DNA from: Syngnathus acus | Lineage: Eukaryota > Chordata > Actinopteri > Syngnathiformes > Syngnathidae | Assembly: GCF_901709675.1 (NCBI RefSeq) | Contig: NC_051088.1 | Coordinates: forward strand, 12,007,693-12,071,692 | Length of the DNA: 64,000 bases | Direction: 5' to 3' | Shown here: positions 51,225-64,000 of the stretch, piece by piece | Numbering within the stretch: position 1 is the first letter of the stretch | How the letters are laid out: each line of letters opens with the position of its first letter | Made by a program: the position numbers and the translations under genes | The notes under the pieces: model-generated | The model's database searches: none | What the model was told of the DNA's origin: nothing | What the model saw: the letters and a program-made list of their open reading frames with translations, nothing else

Positions 51225-53633
51225 TTTCGCCTTGTTTGTGGGAGACCTGGTTGCCCCGGAACGGGAAACAACGGCCGTGGCCTGCAGCTCACTTCTTCGT
51301 TGACGAACAATGAATAGCCAGCTGCTCACATTCATCGATGTCGCATTACTGCCACCCTGTGGATTTACACTGCCATTGCGTCTCACTTAGCTTCACGCAG
51401 GTTAGATACGTTATTTAATTTAGCAGTTTCCCCCAAAATTGGATAATAGTCTCGTAAAACATATGCTTTTATTGAACTATGCATTAATGTAAAACATTTT
51501 CACCACATGAGTTTCAGTATTTATTTGTATCAATTATGCAATCATTTGTACGTATAATTAAAATGTATAACTGTTTTGTAATTCTGTACTGTAATTGCTT
51601 TTTTTTAAAACAAATGCACAAATCTCTGACTCACAGTCCAGTCAGGTACTCTTTAAAATATTGAACATGATAATCATACATGAAGGGTTGGAAGGCAAGC
51701 GCAAATGTTGGCGTAGTAACAATAACAAAAAAAAAATCAAATTAGACAAAACAAAGGCCTCTCAAATTAAATATATTGAAAAAAATATCACACTTCTGAA
51801 ATATGCATTAATTCAAGTAGCTCACTGGTTGTAAAAAGGCCCTTTAGACCTCAACATTGTGTACATATTTTCAACTTCAATACAGTTTAAAAGTGTATGC
51901 ATACAGCCCAAACTTTTTGGCATACAGTGTCATGTGCTCTACGTTCCAAAACCAAACAAAAGTGGAAATAACTGGCAGACGATCAACAGGATAAGAGGCG
52001 ACGCTTAACATGTCACTAAGGGACTTTTCCATTTTATGTGTATAAATGTATACAACAGGGTTAGCTCAACATGTTCATACACATATCAATAAAGTTGTAT
52101 TGTACTGTATATCTTGATGAGAAAAAGCAAGTAATATTATAGCCCCAGGATACAACAGCGCATAATACATCCTTCTTTGTTGAAGCTGAGTATACATTGA
52201 CAGATACAAGTCAAGTTGACCGGAATGGAATATAATAATCCTGAAATAAATTGTGTTGTTTCTTTTTGATGGTAATTTAGGAGATTGTAGTTTCAGTCTC
52301 AAGTCACACCGCATTAAATGGCCCCAAACAGCAGTTTTTGGCAGGCTTAATTTGTTCGTGGAACTTAACCGGTTCACCAGAATGCTGCTGAAACACAGCA
52401 TGTGTTATTTATTACATCAATCAGAAGGGAAGCAGTTTCTACATCATAACAAGAGATATTTCTAGCACAGATGAAAACATATTTGAAGGTTTCCGACGCT
52501 CAAGAACGAGGCACTTCTCTAATAATGCAGCATCAAATGCTTTTTACAGTTCAAACCATAATCTCACAGAAGCAAACAACAGCGAAAACGTTGCTGTAGA
52601 GCCGCGACTCTGTCAAGCAGCTGTCAAGACGTGACATCAAAAATTATACAGTACATCAACACATTGAGACACATAAAAGAGGTTCTTTTGTTCAATCCAA
52701 CTAAACAGCAAAAGTGCAAAATTGTTTCATCTCTTGAAATATTTACCGGAACATATAATTACATAGTTGTCGATTATTCATAAATATTGTGATAATGTCA
52801 TAATTCCCTGGAGGTTGACTGGAAATATCATTACAGTTTGCTTTGAATGTTAAAAAAAAGTTTACAGCCCGTCTCAGACCATTTGTTGAAGGATTTTATA
52901 TTAAAAAGCACAATTTCCTCTGGCTTTGTAAGTTTATAAAGGCAACATACTTATGATATAAAATAGCCACTTAAAAATTGTTGACATAGACCCACTCAGG
53001 CTTTGCCATCTCTGTAGCTCAGGGGAAGAAAATAAGAACTCATGGACACCATTTTGTATGCACATTCATATGCATGAGCACTTCAAACAGCAACGTCAAA
53101 GCCCACTGACTAAAAATAGAAATAATAAATAGGGGGAATGAGTTTAAAACAGGCTAAATTGAGGCAATATGACAGCCAGAAGACAAAGTGGCGTTTACCA
53201 TTGCTGAAAAATTTGTCATTTTCTCAAAAGCGATTGTAGGGGTAGCTGTTCTCATTTTTGTTTCTTAGTCTAATGGTTAGTTTGATTAGTTTATTAAAGG
53301 ATTTTGGTGTTTTTCTTCCTTTGTTCTTTGTCTAGGCATCACTTGAATTTAAATACAATCGAAAAAAGAGGCTTAAATGGGTGATTTGCTTTACATAGCT
53401 CAAATGGATTATTCAGCCACACTGTTAAAAAAAAAAAAAAAAAGACTGTGCATGCATTATCAAATTTGAAGGATGCAGGAAAAGCTCTTTTCACTTCTTT
53501 CATACCTCTAATCAGCGGCAACACATGTAACATGTTTACGATCAGTACTGGAATCATTCATATAGTTGATAAAATGGTCCACGCCACTGGTGAGAAGTTA
53601 GTGAAAATGTCAAGTCTGGGATACTTGTGCAAA
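51225..53633. other. NDUFB11 promoter and long TBC1D25 3' UTR
   Basis: The left end is the NDUFB11 5' region. The remainder is AT-rich and most simply read as minus-strand TBC1D25 3' UTR of uncertain length. Minus-strand AATAAA signals occur at 53290-53295, 51520-51525 and 51468-51473. I see no repeat or gene. Confidence 0.5.
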
Positions 53634-56600
53634 TCAGGACACTTGAGCTGTTGGTGAGGGAATGGTGCTCGCCAGGTTGTAGGTCGAGTTCCGAGATGAA
53701 GACTGAGGAGACGATAAGGGGCTATAAAAGGGTCGAGCAGAGATGGATAAAGGTGGGGAGTACTGAGCAGCGGTGGCTGACATCGGAGAGTCTGAGCTCA
53801 CCTCATCCCCCTCTTCCGAGTCCCAAACTTCACTCTGCAAGTAGTCTGCAAATAAGGCCTTGGCCCGCTGCAGAACTCTGCTCAGGTTGTGGCGGCGCAC
53901 GAGGCGATCAAAGTGCATGGCGAGCTCGTTGTAATCCAGGCTGTTTTTGATGATGTGGTCCCGATGTTCCAGCAAGATGGACAAGCACAAAAAAAGCATG
54001 AAGGGATTACCTTTTCCAAACTCTTGGGGAGGTGGCAGAGAACATGGCTTGATGCTGCTCTCCAGTTTGGGGGAACTGTCAGTGTTAGTGGCGGTGGTGC
54101 TTGAGGGCTTGTTGCTAGGAGAAGAAGGGTTGTTGGAGGATGATCTGGAGCCGGGCTGCGAAGAACCTCTTCCAAAAGGCAAAATCGGTGACGAGAGGAA
54201 AGAGCGATTTGGAGCAGGGCCATGAGATGTGGCGCACGTTTTTACCGAAGGGTTCGTCAAGTTCAACCCTGTACTCCTGAGCAGTTGTGCAGAAGATGTG
54301 ATGACTTTTGGGACTGTTCTAGATAAGGCCTCTCTTCCGCTGGTTGCGAAACCAAATGTCGTTTGTGGGGTGGAGTCGGGAGTAGCAACTGACCAACTGG
54401 AAGGTATGGTTGAAGATGATTGAGACGCAGCGTCACTGTTGCAGATTGGCGGTGGTGATGATCCTGGTGAAAAGCCATTGCTGTAGCATTTTATAAGCGG
54501 CGTTCTTTCTCCAGGATCCTCCTCGCTATCGATGGTGGACTGACGTCTCGGAATGCGTGACTGCGAATCAGTCAAAACTTGTTGCTGCTTAGAAGCCTTC
54601 ATAACAACGCCATCTTCATTCTGGGCAGTATAATACTTAAACTCCCCAAAAGTCTCCTCAATAGGAGTCACAAAATCTGCCTTGCCCACAACCGCTTGAG
54701 ATGTACTCCCAGGTCCAACTTTCGGACATTCTTCTGCGACAGCATTCCAAGCGACATCGGGTTGTTCTCTTGATGGTCGAAGCATATGTTGTCTACGTTG
54801 CTTCTCTTTTGTTTCCCAGTCACGTCCGGGGCGACTGTCAGCGAAACGTGTTTGATCCGTCTGCAACGGTGGTCCGAGTAGCTCCACTTCAGTTTCAGGA
54901 GGATCCGGGGGTAGGGAACTCCAAGTCACCTCAAGCATCCTTAGCGCGTCATCAAAGGCAAACTCTCGCTTCAGCTCCAGAAGTAACCAGCGGTAACAAA
55001 AGAAAAGGTCATCAGCGCCACGGGAAACCAGATAAGAGTAGAATTCATAATCGGAGTACTGCAAGAGCAGTTTTAGATGATGGAACTTGATAGACATAAG
55101 TTGTCCATCGGGGCGGAAATTCCCATCCAAGCGTTTCATAATTCCGCAAAAGCAAATGAAGGCATGTGCTTCATTATCCATCACAGCGAGTATAGGCGAC
55201 GCAATATCACTCATTCCTTGACAGTACGAGATCTGAAAGGCAAGAAATACACAAAGTTCATCCATCCATTTCAAATATTACATGAGATTTTCTTATTTAT
55301 AGAACTGAAAATAGACACAATCAATATGAAGCAACATTGCGATAAATAATCACCTGTGGGTGTGTGATGGCGAAGGTAGTAAGCAAATCTGTGAGAGCGG
55401 TCAAATGTGGACTGTCTTCTGAGCCTGCGTAGTAGGGATGAGCACGGTCCGTCCTTAAAACGTCTTTCAGTACATTTCCCCGGATGAATTCAAGATCCTC
55501 GTGACTGACGTGCGCCGTCCATTCTTTCTTCAACTGGTCATACTCTCTCGTCTTTCGTTTCATGTAGTCCATACGTTCCTGGCCACTTAGACCGTCTGGG
55601 TAGACATTAAGGAGATACCGCCAAACAACCTGAAAGAGGCAAGAAAACATAACGTTCATTTTCGAAAAATGAGAGTGCTATGTCGTTAAGGCCGAGGAGG
55701 CTCCAAAAAGTACAGAGGCCAGCAAGAGCTCCCCAAAATTCTTTCCACTGGGAAATCTTTGCTAATGTGTTTCAACAGATGAATGGACCTGCACCTTGCG
55801 CAGTGAAGGTTCAACACCGCCATGGTAAATCCGTAGCCTTAGCTCCTCTGGTCGTGTCAATTGTCCTTGACTATTGAGGTAACTGTGAAACTCAGTGTCA
55901 CTCAGAGGCGGTTTGAAAGGCTTGATCTCCTCCCCATAAGACCAGCTGAATGCCTGCTGGACTCGTGTCAGTGTCCGGCCAACCTAAAGAGAAATATACG
56001 TGAGAACCACATGAGAACAGAGGCAAACGTAAGATAGAGGAGAGTTTGGGCTAGGTTAAAATGTACCTGGGACATTAAAGACTGGGTAAAAGGAAGTGCT
56101 GCAGATGCCAAAGACTTGGTCCTCTCTGCAAGAAGCTGCTCAGAGCCAATCACATCTTTGGGGCTGATGATGTCCCAGTCCTCCATCACAGGACCTAAAA
56201 TGAATTATGAATTTATTATTAATTGGTGTGTGCGGAAGGATGTGAAGGGCTGTTATTTGTGTTCTTACTGTCTTCGGAAGGTTTCACATCCATCTTGAGT
56301 TGTAGATATGGTTTGGCTGCACTGGCAAATGCAACATCCAAATCCCCATCAGACGTCAGAGACAGGTACATCTCTGCAACGCTTACACCTCGAGACATGT
56401 AACTGATCTCAAAATTTCGCCTCCTAGTTTATGAACACAAACAACATTTTGCCACATTGCAAACAGATTCACTTGATACTCTTCAAGTCAAAATAACTTT
56501 AGTCATGGGGACCAGACTTACCCATTCAAATCAAAAGCTTTGATCAGAATATGTTGCAACACTTCCAATGATGTAATTTGAGGATCAACAGCAAAGGAGC

Positions 56601-57588
56601 GAAACTCCACAGGAAGTGCTCCATCACACTTCTAAAATTAAAGTACATCACAAATCCGTAACCAAATGATCACAGGCATGTACATATCCTGCAATACATT
56701 ACCACAAAAGTACAGTAGTTTTTTTTAAACAACAACATTAAGGTTTGTGGGGCTTTAAATTTACAGAGGGCACGTCATTTGGATAAACAAAAAGCAGGCA
56801 ATGTGTTTTGTAAAGACTCCTTTACATTGTACAACTAACTGGTCTAGAATAATATTCGTCTTGACCGACAATATTAATTTATTTCAAATAGTGTTTTTAT
56901 TAAAGAGATATATTATAAGTAGGTACTGACTGGAAAAACAAGTTCATAATATGCTGCGGTGATAGTGGCACAAAAAACAGGTTGTCACATATTTTGGAGT
57001 AATAATAATGGAAGAGTCTGGCTGGTGTTGTTTGAATGGTGTCCAGAATGAAAAACATTTACAGACGAATCGAAAACTGACTCATACGCCTTTATTCAAT
57101 GACCACAATATTATTACTGCAGCAGTTTCTTCATTATTTTGACAAGAGACTCATGCACAGCTCGCGTGCACACGCTTGTTGTTGTGCATACTAGATGACG
57201 TCATCCTGGTCTGCTTTGACGTTTGAGCTAAAGTAGTTTAGATAATTCTTGCTGCACGGTAAGGTACATTGGACAGATGCTGTCGGGCACGTTAAGGTGG
57301 TAATATGGTCAAAATAACATGATCTCAAATCACTCTGGCGATTTCAACAACAATGGTGATCGTTAAAAATCACGAACAGTTGCGCCGGATGCGAGACACG
57401 ACTTGTCTCTGACATGTAATTGAAATGATTGAGTACAGTTTACATGTAGTCCCACGATATGTGGGAAATACAAAATGTATCCCCCCAAAAAAGAAAACAT
57501 TTTTACAGAGTGTCGAAAGATTTGTCCTAATTGCCCGACATACCTTGACTTTGACTCGAACCACCCCTCTCTCCTCGTCGCTTGCCAT
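53634..57588 (-). CDS. tbc1d25: TBC1D25 (OATL1), Rab GTPase-activating protein
   Basis: TBC1D25 is a TBC-domain GAP for Rab33B that binds LC3/GABARAP and tunes autophagosome maturation. Seven exons on the minus strand: 57544-57588, 56522-56631, 56269-56423, 56067-56194, 55795-55983, 55354-55629, 53634-55232. They total 2,502 nt, giving 833 residues against 688 in human. A PB1-like N-terminus (residues 1-100) is followed by the LC3-interacting motif EDWDIISP (W110). The TBC domain has the arginine finger in LKDVLRTDR (R268) and the glutamine finger in SYCQGMSD (Q306), so the dual-finger catalytic pair is intact. A serine-rich disordered linker separates the TBC core from the conserved C-terminal block NPFMLFLCLSILLEHRD. 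The last roughly 57 residues extend beyond the usual DSEEG end. Confidence 0.95.
57196..57203. promoter_or_regulatory. CRE palindrome in TBC1D25 intron 1
   Basis: TGACGTCA, the full CREB/ATF site, lies within about 350 bp of TBC1D25 exon 1 and 1.2 kb from CCDC22. It is a perfect motif, but function is inferred only from sequence. Confidence 0.3.
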
Positions 57589-58413
57589 ATTTACAGTTCC
57601 GTTTTGGATCAAAGTGGCTCTTTGAAAAATGCTCCTTCCCCCATCTACAGCTATATAATGATCAATAACATGATCAGGTTAGCCGAGTGGCACCGCTGGT
57701 GGTCTTCTTCGGTTTTCTTTTCATAAAAGAGCTGCACAATGCAATACTGCCATCTGTTGGTCATTTTCTATACTGTTGTAATTTTTCCAAACGCTTATCG
57801 AACTTTTTCGAAAATGAAGGGTTAGATTTAATCTATTTTCTAAATTACTTTGACGATACACAATTTTATTCAAACATCAATTATTTACGTAAGCATTCTA
57901 ATCCCCCAAACGTGTTTCAATAATTCGATGCAAAAACCATTCCGCAACTTTTGTCACGAGACCGAAAGTTTGATGCACGCTGGGAAATGCAGTCCTTTTG
58001 CTATTTGCTTTCATACTCATTCGTGCAAAAAGACTTCATCTCCAAGAAACCCATCTTGTTCTTTCCCCCCCCCCCCCCCTTATTAGCTCCCTATTATCTT
58101 TACTTTTCAACTAAAGGAGGCGTTCACTTGTCAAAATTATCTTGATTTGCAGTCGCATGACGTTAATTTCAGTCCGTCTGGAGCATATTTGTTAAGGATG
58201 AATCATACGCCTCTTTTGAGTAGAATGGACTCAGTGAGAGACGAGCTTCCGCCTGCAAACAAGTAGCTATATGCTAGCCGACTGTGGCTTGTTCTACTGT
58301 TTGGCTACTATGGAAAAGCCACATTTCACACTTCACCCATTGACTGGTTGGTCTACAAACTGCACGTTTTAGATGCACTTCTTGAATCCTGCGCGTTGAT
58401 TCAAACAACCGAC
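57589..58413. promoter_or_regulatory. Shared head-to-head promoter region of TBC1D25 and CCDC22
   Basis: Only about 825 bp separate the two start codons, which face away from each other, so the promoters share this DNA. It contains a 15-nt poly-C run at about 58065-58079 and no clear TATA box. I see no coding sequence. Confidence 0.6.
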
Positions 58414-61400
58414 ATGGAGGAAGTTGACAAAATCTTGATCCTCGCCCTAAAACAAGTCGGCACGTAAGTATTTGCTGTCATTAGGGTGCCAATAACAGAC
58501 TGATCGATGGATGGATGGATAGATATATACTCTTATTTATCCATAAGGTAAATTTACTGTCCCAGTAATTCCTACAATGAAAACCATACTAAGCAAAGCA
58601 GGCATATAGTTTTAAAAAACAAGAAAAATGTAAAACATCATGGCATCTATACAGATTTTCAAAAATAAAATAACACAAGAATCAAATGTATAATAAGGTC
58701 TACAATAAGCAGGCGCTTGGTGACATGAGAATCTGATAGTAAATAAATCTGACATTTACTTTGATAATTGCTAGCCATCCATCCAGACTCTGTCAGTATG
58801 TAATGGCCATCATATGATCAAACATGTGGGCGTATGACTGTCAGCTTGCTGTTGGGAAAAAAAAAAGACATTCCAATACATTTGTTCTGCTTCTTGTAGC
58901 GAGCTGAGTGAGGAGGTTTGTAGTGTCAAAGACTTCACCAGTGAGCTGATAGTTGAGGCGGTGGTGAGATGCATCCGGGTGATCGATCCCGGCTTGGGCA
59001 GCGCGCTGCCAACCTCCCTCCCGCCTGGAATGTCTGCTCGCTTCAGGGTGGGGATGAGCCTGGCACAAGCATGTCAGGTAAAAAAAAAATATTGCCTTGT
59101 GGAGCACTTCTGTTTTAATTGCGCAAGATTAGTTGGAGCGAAACCCCCCAAATAACTGATATTGCTAAATAACTATGTCCGCTAAAGTTAGACAAGAGTA
59201 CTAGTTGAAAAGTAGTTAGAATACCTAACCTAATAATGAAATGGCAAACTTGTTGCAGGACCTTGGTTATAAAGGCGAAATAGGTTATCAAACCTTCTTG
59301 TACAGCAGTGAGACAGAGATTCGCTCCCTGCTCATGTTCCTTGTGGAGAAACTGCCCAGAGAAAGTACTGAGGCCTCCGATCAACCGTCAGGTACAGGAT
59401 CACTGCCATCGTTAAACCTTTGCAATACTAGCTTACAAGTATAAAAATAACCTAATCTATATAAGCCTCTTCAACCTTTGATGCATGAATGACTCATGTG
59501 GTGCAATAGGGAAGTCGAGAGACGGAGGAGCTTGCTGGCGACTCTCAATACAATTTTTTTCTATATATATTTTTAAAATGGTCTACTTTGACCTAAATTA
59601 GATTTTGTGTTGACCAACGTAGGCAGAGAGAAACTATTGTTCATGCTGGATGTGAGTTTCCTCACATAAGCATTAAGCACATACTAATTTCTTCCTTGTT
59701 GAGTCAATGTGTTGCTTTCGTCTAGTCTAGACAGTAACATAAGTCTGATTTTAAAGAGACAACGTGGTTGTGTTCTCAAGCAACTACAGTCAAGTGTTTT
59801 GACATTTTGAGGAGTCCAACAATTTGTTTTGTCCCCCCTTTACAGGCAAATCCACCATTCGTCAGAGAGCTATTGCTGCTGCTATTAAAGCCCAGCTGGT
59901 AGCACCATGGCTCCCTCCAAACTGCAGGCTACCACTGCATGGTGAAACACAAGTAACTCTTAAAAATTGTACTTTAATGTCAGGTTTGGAGTTGAAATAT
60001 GGGCAGGTCATCCCGGGTCATCTCTTTTTTGAGACATACGTACCTTTAAGAATTCAGAGGCATATTCTATTGTCCCCTAACGTGTGCTTTTCGGTCCATA
60101 GAGTTTAGGTGCAATGCACAGCTTCCATGTGCAGCCTCTCAGTTTACCTTACTGTATCAAAGATCCAGGGAAGGCATCACTGAAAGGTAGGAACAAAATG
60201 TCACTCGTGATTGATGATCTATTTCTATAAAGTCGACATCAGGGGTCAACAATCTTTAAATACTCAGAGAGACATTTGGACCGTCTCCTATAGAAAAATG
60301 AAAATTCACCAGTTGACATAAAATGCTTTTCATATTAAAGTCAGCATAACAATACTTTTTGGTTTTGCTTGTATGTATCCAGACTGCTTCTAAAGGGTGG
60401 CATTTTGCCCCTAAAATTTGAGACTGCAAGTAATTTTATGATGTATTCGCGCGTGCGATCAGCAAATTTACAGATTTTGTTTGGTTAAATAACAAACTTC
60501 TGCCATCACTAATACAGTTAAAATAATGCATGAATATTTGCCTAACAAGTCTGTCTATATTTCTATGATGCTGACCTGTGCTCTTATTTGATATTTTTAG
60601 TTCACCATCTATTGCAATTGAACTGAAGTGTGTGCCATGATTTCAGAGATGAAAGACTACCAGCGAGATTTTCTTCCTCCTGTGACTGCTCAGCTCACTC
60701 GTAATGCCACTGTGGCAGCGTCCTTACTGGAGCAGCACACAGTTGAGCTTAGTGCATCTCAGGAATGGGACAATGAGTGGAACAGTCAGGGACTCCTGTC
60801 TCGCCTCACTCCACAGGTAAACATTTGTTTTCCTTGCTCCTGCAATTCCTGCAATCAAGTAGTTGCACAGTTAAGATGTTGTAGGCACTTCAAAATGGGC
60901 AGATTGGAAACTAAACATCCTTAATTGGGTTTATGGAAAGCATTTTCTCACAGGTATGAACATGAAAAAAAATGTCCACGATAAACATAATAAATAGGCG
61001 GCTAACATTCCACTGTCAAAAGACTATGCCTGCGCCACTAATCTAAACAACAGAAAAGTATGTGTGACATCACAGTGAAAAGGTTGTTTATATAAACATT
61101 TCTGTACACTCTCAAGAGTGGTCGTAAATGCTTAACAATTGTCTTCTTTCACACAGGACTACAGGGCCCGAAAACTGACGCGGCTGCGAAAACGTATTGA
61201 GGAGCAGTTGCGCTCTGCTGCCCTTCCCCCTGCGGAAAGTGCCTTTGGCGCTCTTGGCGCTACCTCGGATTTGTCTGAAATACTACAATCCTTCAGGGGG
61301 TCCGCTTCTTCTGACCACAACCTGACCAAGGGCTCTCACTTCACCCACTCCCAGAAGTTCACTTTTACACACGTGCGTAGGCCTGGTGTTGCAGATTGCT

Positions 61401-63561
61401 AAATCAAAACAACAAATAGTGTGTAATTATTCAGTCCTGTCTGCCTTTGTTTGCATGCATTTGATCAGGAGATAGACGCAGCACCATCCCCTGTGCGGCA
61501 GACAAATGATAACCATTGCAGTCAGCAGGAGGAGCTAGCGTCTTTGCAGCAACAATTTCAGCAGCTGTGCAGTGACGTCGACCAACTAACTACGGAACTG
61601 AAGCACCTGAGTGTCACTCATGCTCAGGTAGCACCGACCGGTTCAGTCTCTGACCCGCAATGAATTTTTTGTTAATCTTGTAACGACATCATCCACCCTG
61701 TAATGACAGTAAACACATGCCTCGAAACATTACGATAGTTGTTTTCTTTGTCTGTCAGAGCATCATCGAATTTGCCATATGAGTAGTGATGAGAAAATGA
61801 AGCTTCAGATTTGCTTTATGAACCAGTTATATATTTTTATTCCTCTAATTGGCACTCTGTGCAATATTTGACTGAAAGCACACAGACCTTTCTTGAAACC
61901 CACAGTGCCATCTAGAGGAGTGATAAAATATAACAATTGGTTCATGAAGCAAATTTGAAGCTTCATTTTCCTATCACTATAAACTCTTTTACCACATATC
62001 CAATGCCCATCTTTGTAGGCACTTGATGAGCTCAAACAACGGGAGCGGCAGAACAATGAGCTGGAGGAAAAGATCCAGCTGAAAAAGAAAACCATTGATC
62101 TTTTACCGGACGCTGATAACAACATAGGGAAGCTTCAGGTAAGCGAGATGAGTCCAAATGGATCTCTTTAAATGTGGCGAGGTCTTCAAGTTCATCTCAG
62201 CCTTCTCCTGCAGGCTCAGGTGGAGGCCAGTGCCCAGCGGGTGGTGAACCTGGCCTCTCAGTGGGAGAAACACCGTGCACCGCTTATTGAGGAACACCGC
62301 AGGCTTAAAGCGATCTGCAGTAATCAGGATGTAAGCATGCACAGAAAAATCATTCCATTTCAAATTATTTTACGTACAGTCGTTAATTCCATGCATTTTT
62401 ATTCAGATGGAATCATCCAAAAAGCTGTCTGAAATCAAGATTCTACATGACAAAATCCGTTTATCAACAGAGGAGGCCAAGAAGAAGGAGGAAATATACA
62501 AACAGCTGGTATAAGAGATGTTATAATATACAGTAAAACAACTCAAGTCCATTTGCATTACAGAGTATATATGCTTTTTTTCCTTAGGATTCTGCCATTT
62601 CTCGTTCTAGGTAACGGAGTTAGAAAGTCTTCCCAATGATGTGTCTCGGGCAGCGTACACACAGAGGATACTGGAGATTGTGAGCAACATCAAGAAACAG
62701 AAGGAGGAAATCACCAAGGTAAGAAGGAACGCTAAGCGAGATTCAGATCCATATGATGCTTGCCTTCTCTGTGAATTCATTTACCCACCTTTTTGTTTCT
62801 TTTTTTTGCGCCTTACAACAGATTTTGTCTGACACGAAAGAACTGCAAAAAGAGATCAACAGCCTCACAGGAAAACTGGACAGGACTTTTGCTGTCACCG
62901 ATGAGCTTGTCTTTAAGGTGCCTAAAACACAAGTGCTTTCTTTAGTAACTGTCTCATCATTCTATTAATGACTCAAAGCAAATGACCAAACTCCAGTGTC
63001 ACTTGCCATTGTAGAATGCAGTGTTTCATGTTTTGTTTTATTTTTGTTATCACTGCCAGGATGCCAAAAAAGACGAGTCAGTCCGCAAGTCCTACAAGTA
63101 TCTGGCTGCTCTACATGAAGTACAAACATCCTCTACTGCATTTATTTCCCTCCTTACCCATTGCAATATATAACTTACTGTTTCACTGTCTTGTGTAGAA
63201 CTGCAATCAACTAATCCAAACCATTGAGGACACTGGTACGATCCTAAGAGAGATACGAGATCTAGAAGAGCAGGTAGGATTTTAGATGTTGGACTCAATC
63301 CAAGACATCATGTAGCATTTTAATACTACGTCCAATCGAACATTTCCTATTTCAAGCTCTTTATAATGTGCATCCAGCAGTATAAATCTTTTTTTTTTTT
63401 TTTTTGTTAAACAGTGATTAACAAATCGTTATATCATTTGTCCACAGATTGACACAGAAAATACGAACAAATTGGTGGCTAATCTGGAGAAGATCCTAGA
63501 AGACTACAAGGCCATTCGACAAGAGAATTCTGCACTTGCTGCCAAGGTTAGAGACGGCTAA
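58414..63561 (+). CDS. ccdc22: CCDC22, Commander (CCC) complex subunit
   Basis: CCDC22 pairs with CCDC93 in the CCC part of Commander, which recycles endosomal membrane proteins with Retriever and WASH, and also affects NF-kB through COMMD proteins and cullins. Exons: 58414-58463, 58900-59077, 59259-59391, 59846-59952, 60102-60186, 60647-60816, 61157-61372, 61469-61627, 62019-62138, 62214-62330, 62407-62508, 62611-62718, 62822-62917, 63060-63119, 63199-63273, 63448-63561. They total 1,890 nt, giving 629 residues against 627 in human. The NN-CH domain fills about residues 1-110 (VEAVVRCIRVIDPGLGS, QDLGYKGEIGYQTFLYSSE). A variable linker follows, with KGSHFTHSQKFTFTH. The second half is coiled coil (TQRILEIVSNIKKQKEEITK, SDTKELQKEINSLTGKLDRT). 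Confidence 0.96.
61784..61979. mobile_element. 196-bp MITE in CCDC22 intron 8
   Basis: Terminal inverted repeats of about 45 bp: the left end starts TAGTGATGAGAAAATGAAGC and the right end, reverse-complemented, starts TAGTGATAGGAAAATGAAGC. The tip TAGTGAT resembles hAT-superfamily ends. There is no internal coding sequence, and I could not find a clear 8-bp flanking duplication. Confidence 0.8.
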
Positions 63562-64000
63562 CTCCGAGGCACCTACTGATGGTCAAGCTTAAAAAAAAAC
63601 TGTTGTTGCTCTGAACATGACTGAAACAATTGGAATCGGGGAGCAACTTTTCTTCAAAAAACTCAAGCGGTATTTGTACCATAGTAACTGAGCAAGCATT
63701 TTTGATATGTAATATTGATCCTGAAGCCTGATGTTTTTTTTTTGTTTTTTTTTTGTTTTTTTTAATGTTAATCACAACAGCGGCTACACATGATCTAAGG
63801 TTCTAAAACCCACACTGGTTACTGAAAAAACTTGAGACAAAAATTATAATAAATGAAAATGTACTGAATGAATTAATGAAAGTCAGGCACCAGCAATTTT
63901 GTTCACTTGTTTTGATACGCCATTCCAATCCTTACTGAAATCAAAATCGACAGCAAAAGGTAATGCCCCATTCTGCCTTCCTTTCTTTCTCATTGTTGAG
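63562..64000. other. CCDC22 3' UTR and downstream sequence
   Basis: Downstream of the CCDC22 stop is a 3' UTR of about 290 nt up to a polyadenylation signal. The last roughly 150 bp show no gene. Confidence 0.6.
63848..63853 (+). terminator. ccdc22: Polyadenylation signal of CCDC22
   Basis: AATAAA (in ATTATAATAAATGAAAATG) lies about 290 nt after the stop and is the first canonical signal downstream. Confidence 0.65.

Noticed and set aside
51225-51386. N-terminal extension of NDUFB11 in the open frame upstream
   Set aside because: The frame is open, but the shorter start gives a good mitochondrial presequence and the expected family length. The extension has no family match.
53882-54225. Overlapping frames on both strands within the last TBC1D25 exon
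   Set aside because: They fall in the serine/proline-rich linker, whose base composition opens several frames. Only the TBC1D25 frame matches a family.

Overview
The window is nuclear DNA from a ray-finned fish, most likely a compact-genome percomorph. The evidence is eight vertebrate protein-coding genes with short GT-AG introns (many of 70-150 bp), a tRNA-derived SINE and hAT-like/foldback MITEs of fish type, and microsatellites. There are no bacterial, viral or CRISPR features. I assembled the exons by hand. All eight coding models close in frame from ATG to stop, so none of the genes appears broken.

Layout. 0.5-25.1 kb (+): VPS13D, 69 coding exons and 4,357 codons, a bridge-like lipid transfer protein with its UBA domain kept. 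27.5-30.9 kb (+): RCC2. 31.7-34.5 kb (-): RPL22, tail-to-tail with RCC2. 34.6-36.4 kb: a nested mobile-element island touching the RPL22 promoter. 37.9-39.4 kb (-): ICMT. 39.9-49.4 kb (-): RTEL1, 32 coding exons. 50.1-51.2 kb (-): NDUFB11. 53.6-57.6 kb (-): TBC1D25. 58.4-63.6 kb (+): CCDC22, head-to-head with TBC1D25.

The genes do not form one pathway. Several act in membrane traffic and organelle contact: VPS13D in lipid transfer to mitochondria and peroxisomes, TBC1D25 as a Rab GAP in autophagy, CCDC22 in Commander-dependent endosomal recycling. The others serve mitosis (RCC2), translation (RPL22), CAAX-protein methylation (ICMT), telomere and replication helicase activity (RTEL1) and respiratory complex I (NDUFB11). 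In human, VPS13D, RCC2, RPL22 and ICMT lie on 1p36, NDUFB11, TBC1D25 and CCDC22 on Xp11, and RTEL1 on 20q13, so the window joins blocks that are separate in mammals.

I found no previously undescribed multi-gene system. The items most worth a second look are the mobile-element island beside the RPL22 promoter, a 75-nt stop-free first intron and two GC-AG introns in VPS13D, a SINE with a perfect 13-bp target-site duplication inside RPL22, an RTEL1 that ends soon after its second harmonin-like domain, and the mixed synteny.
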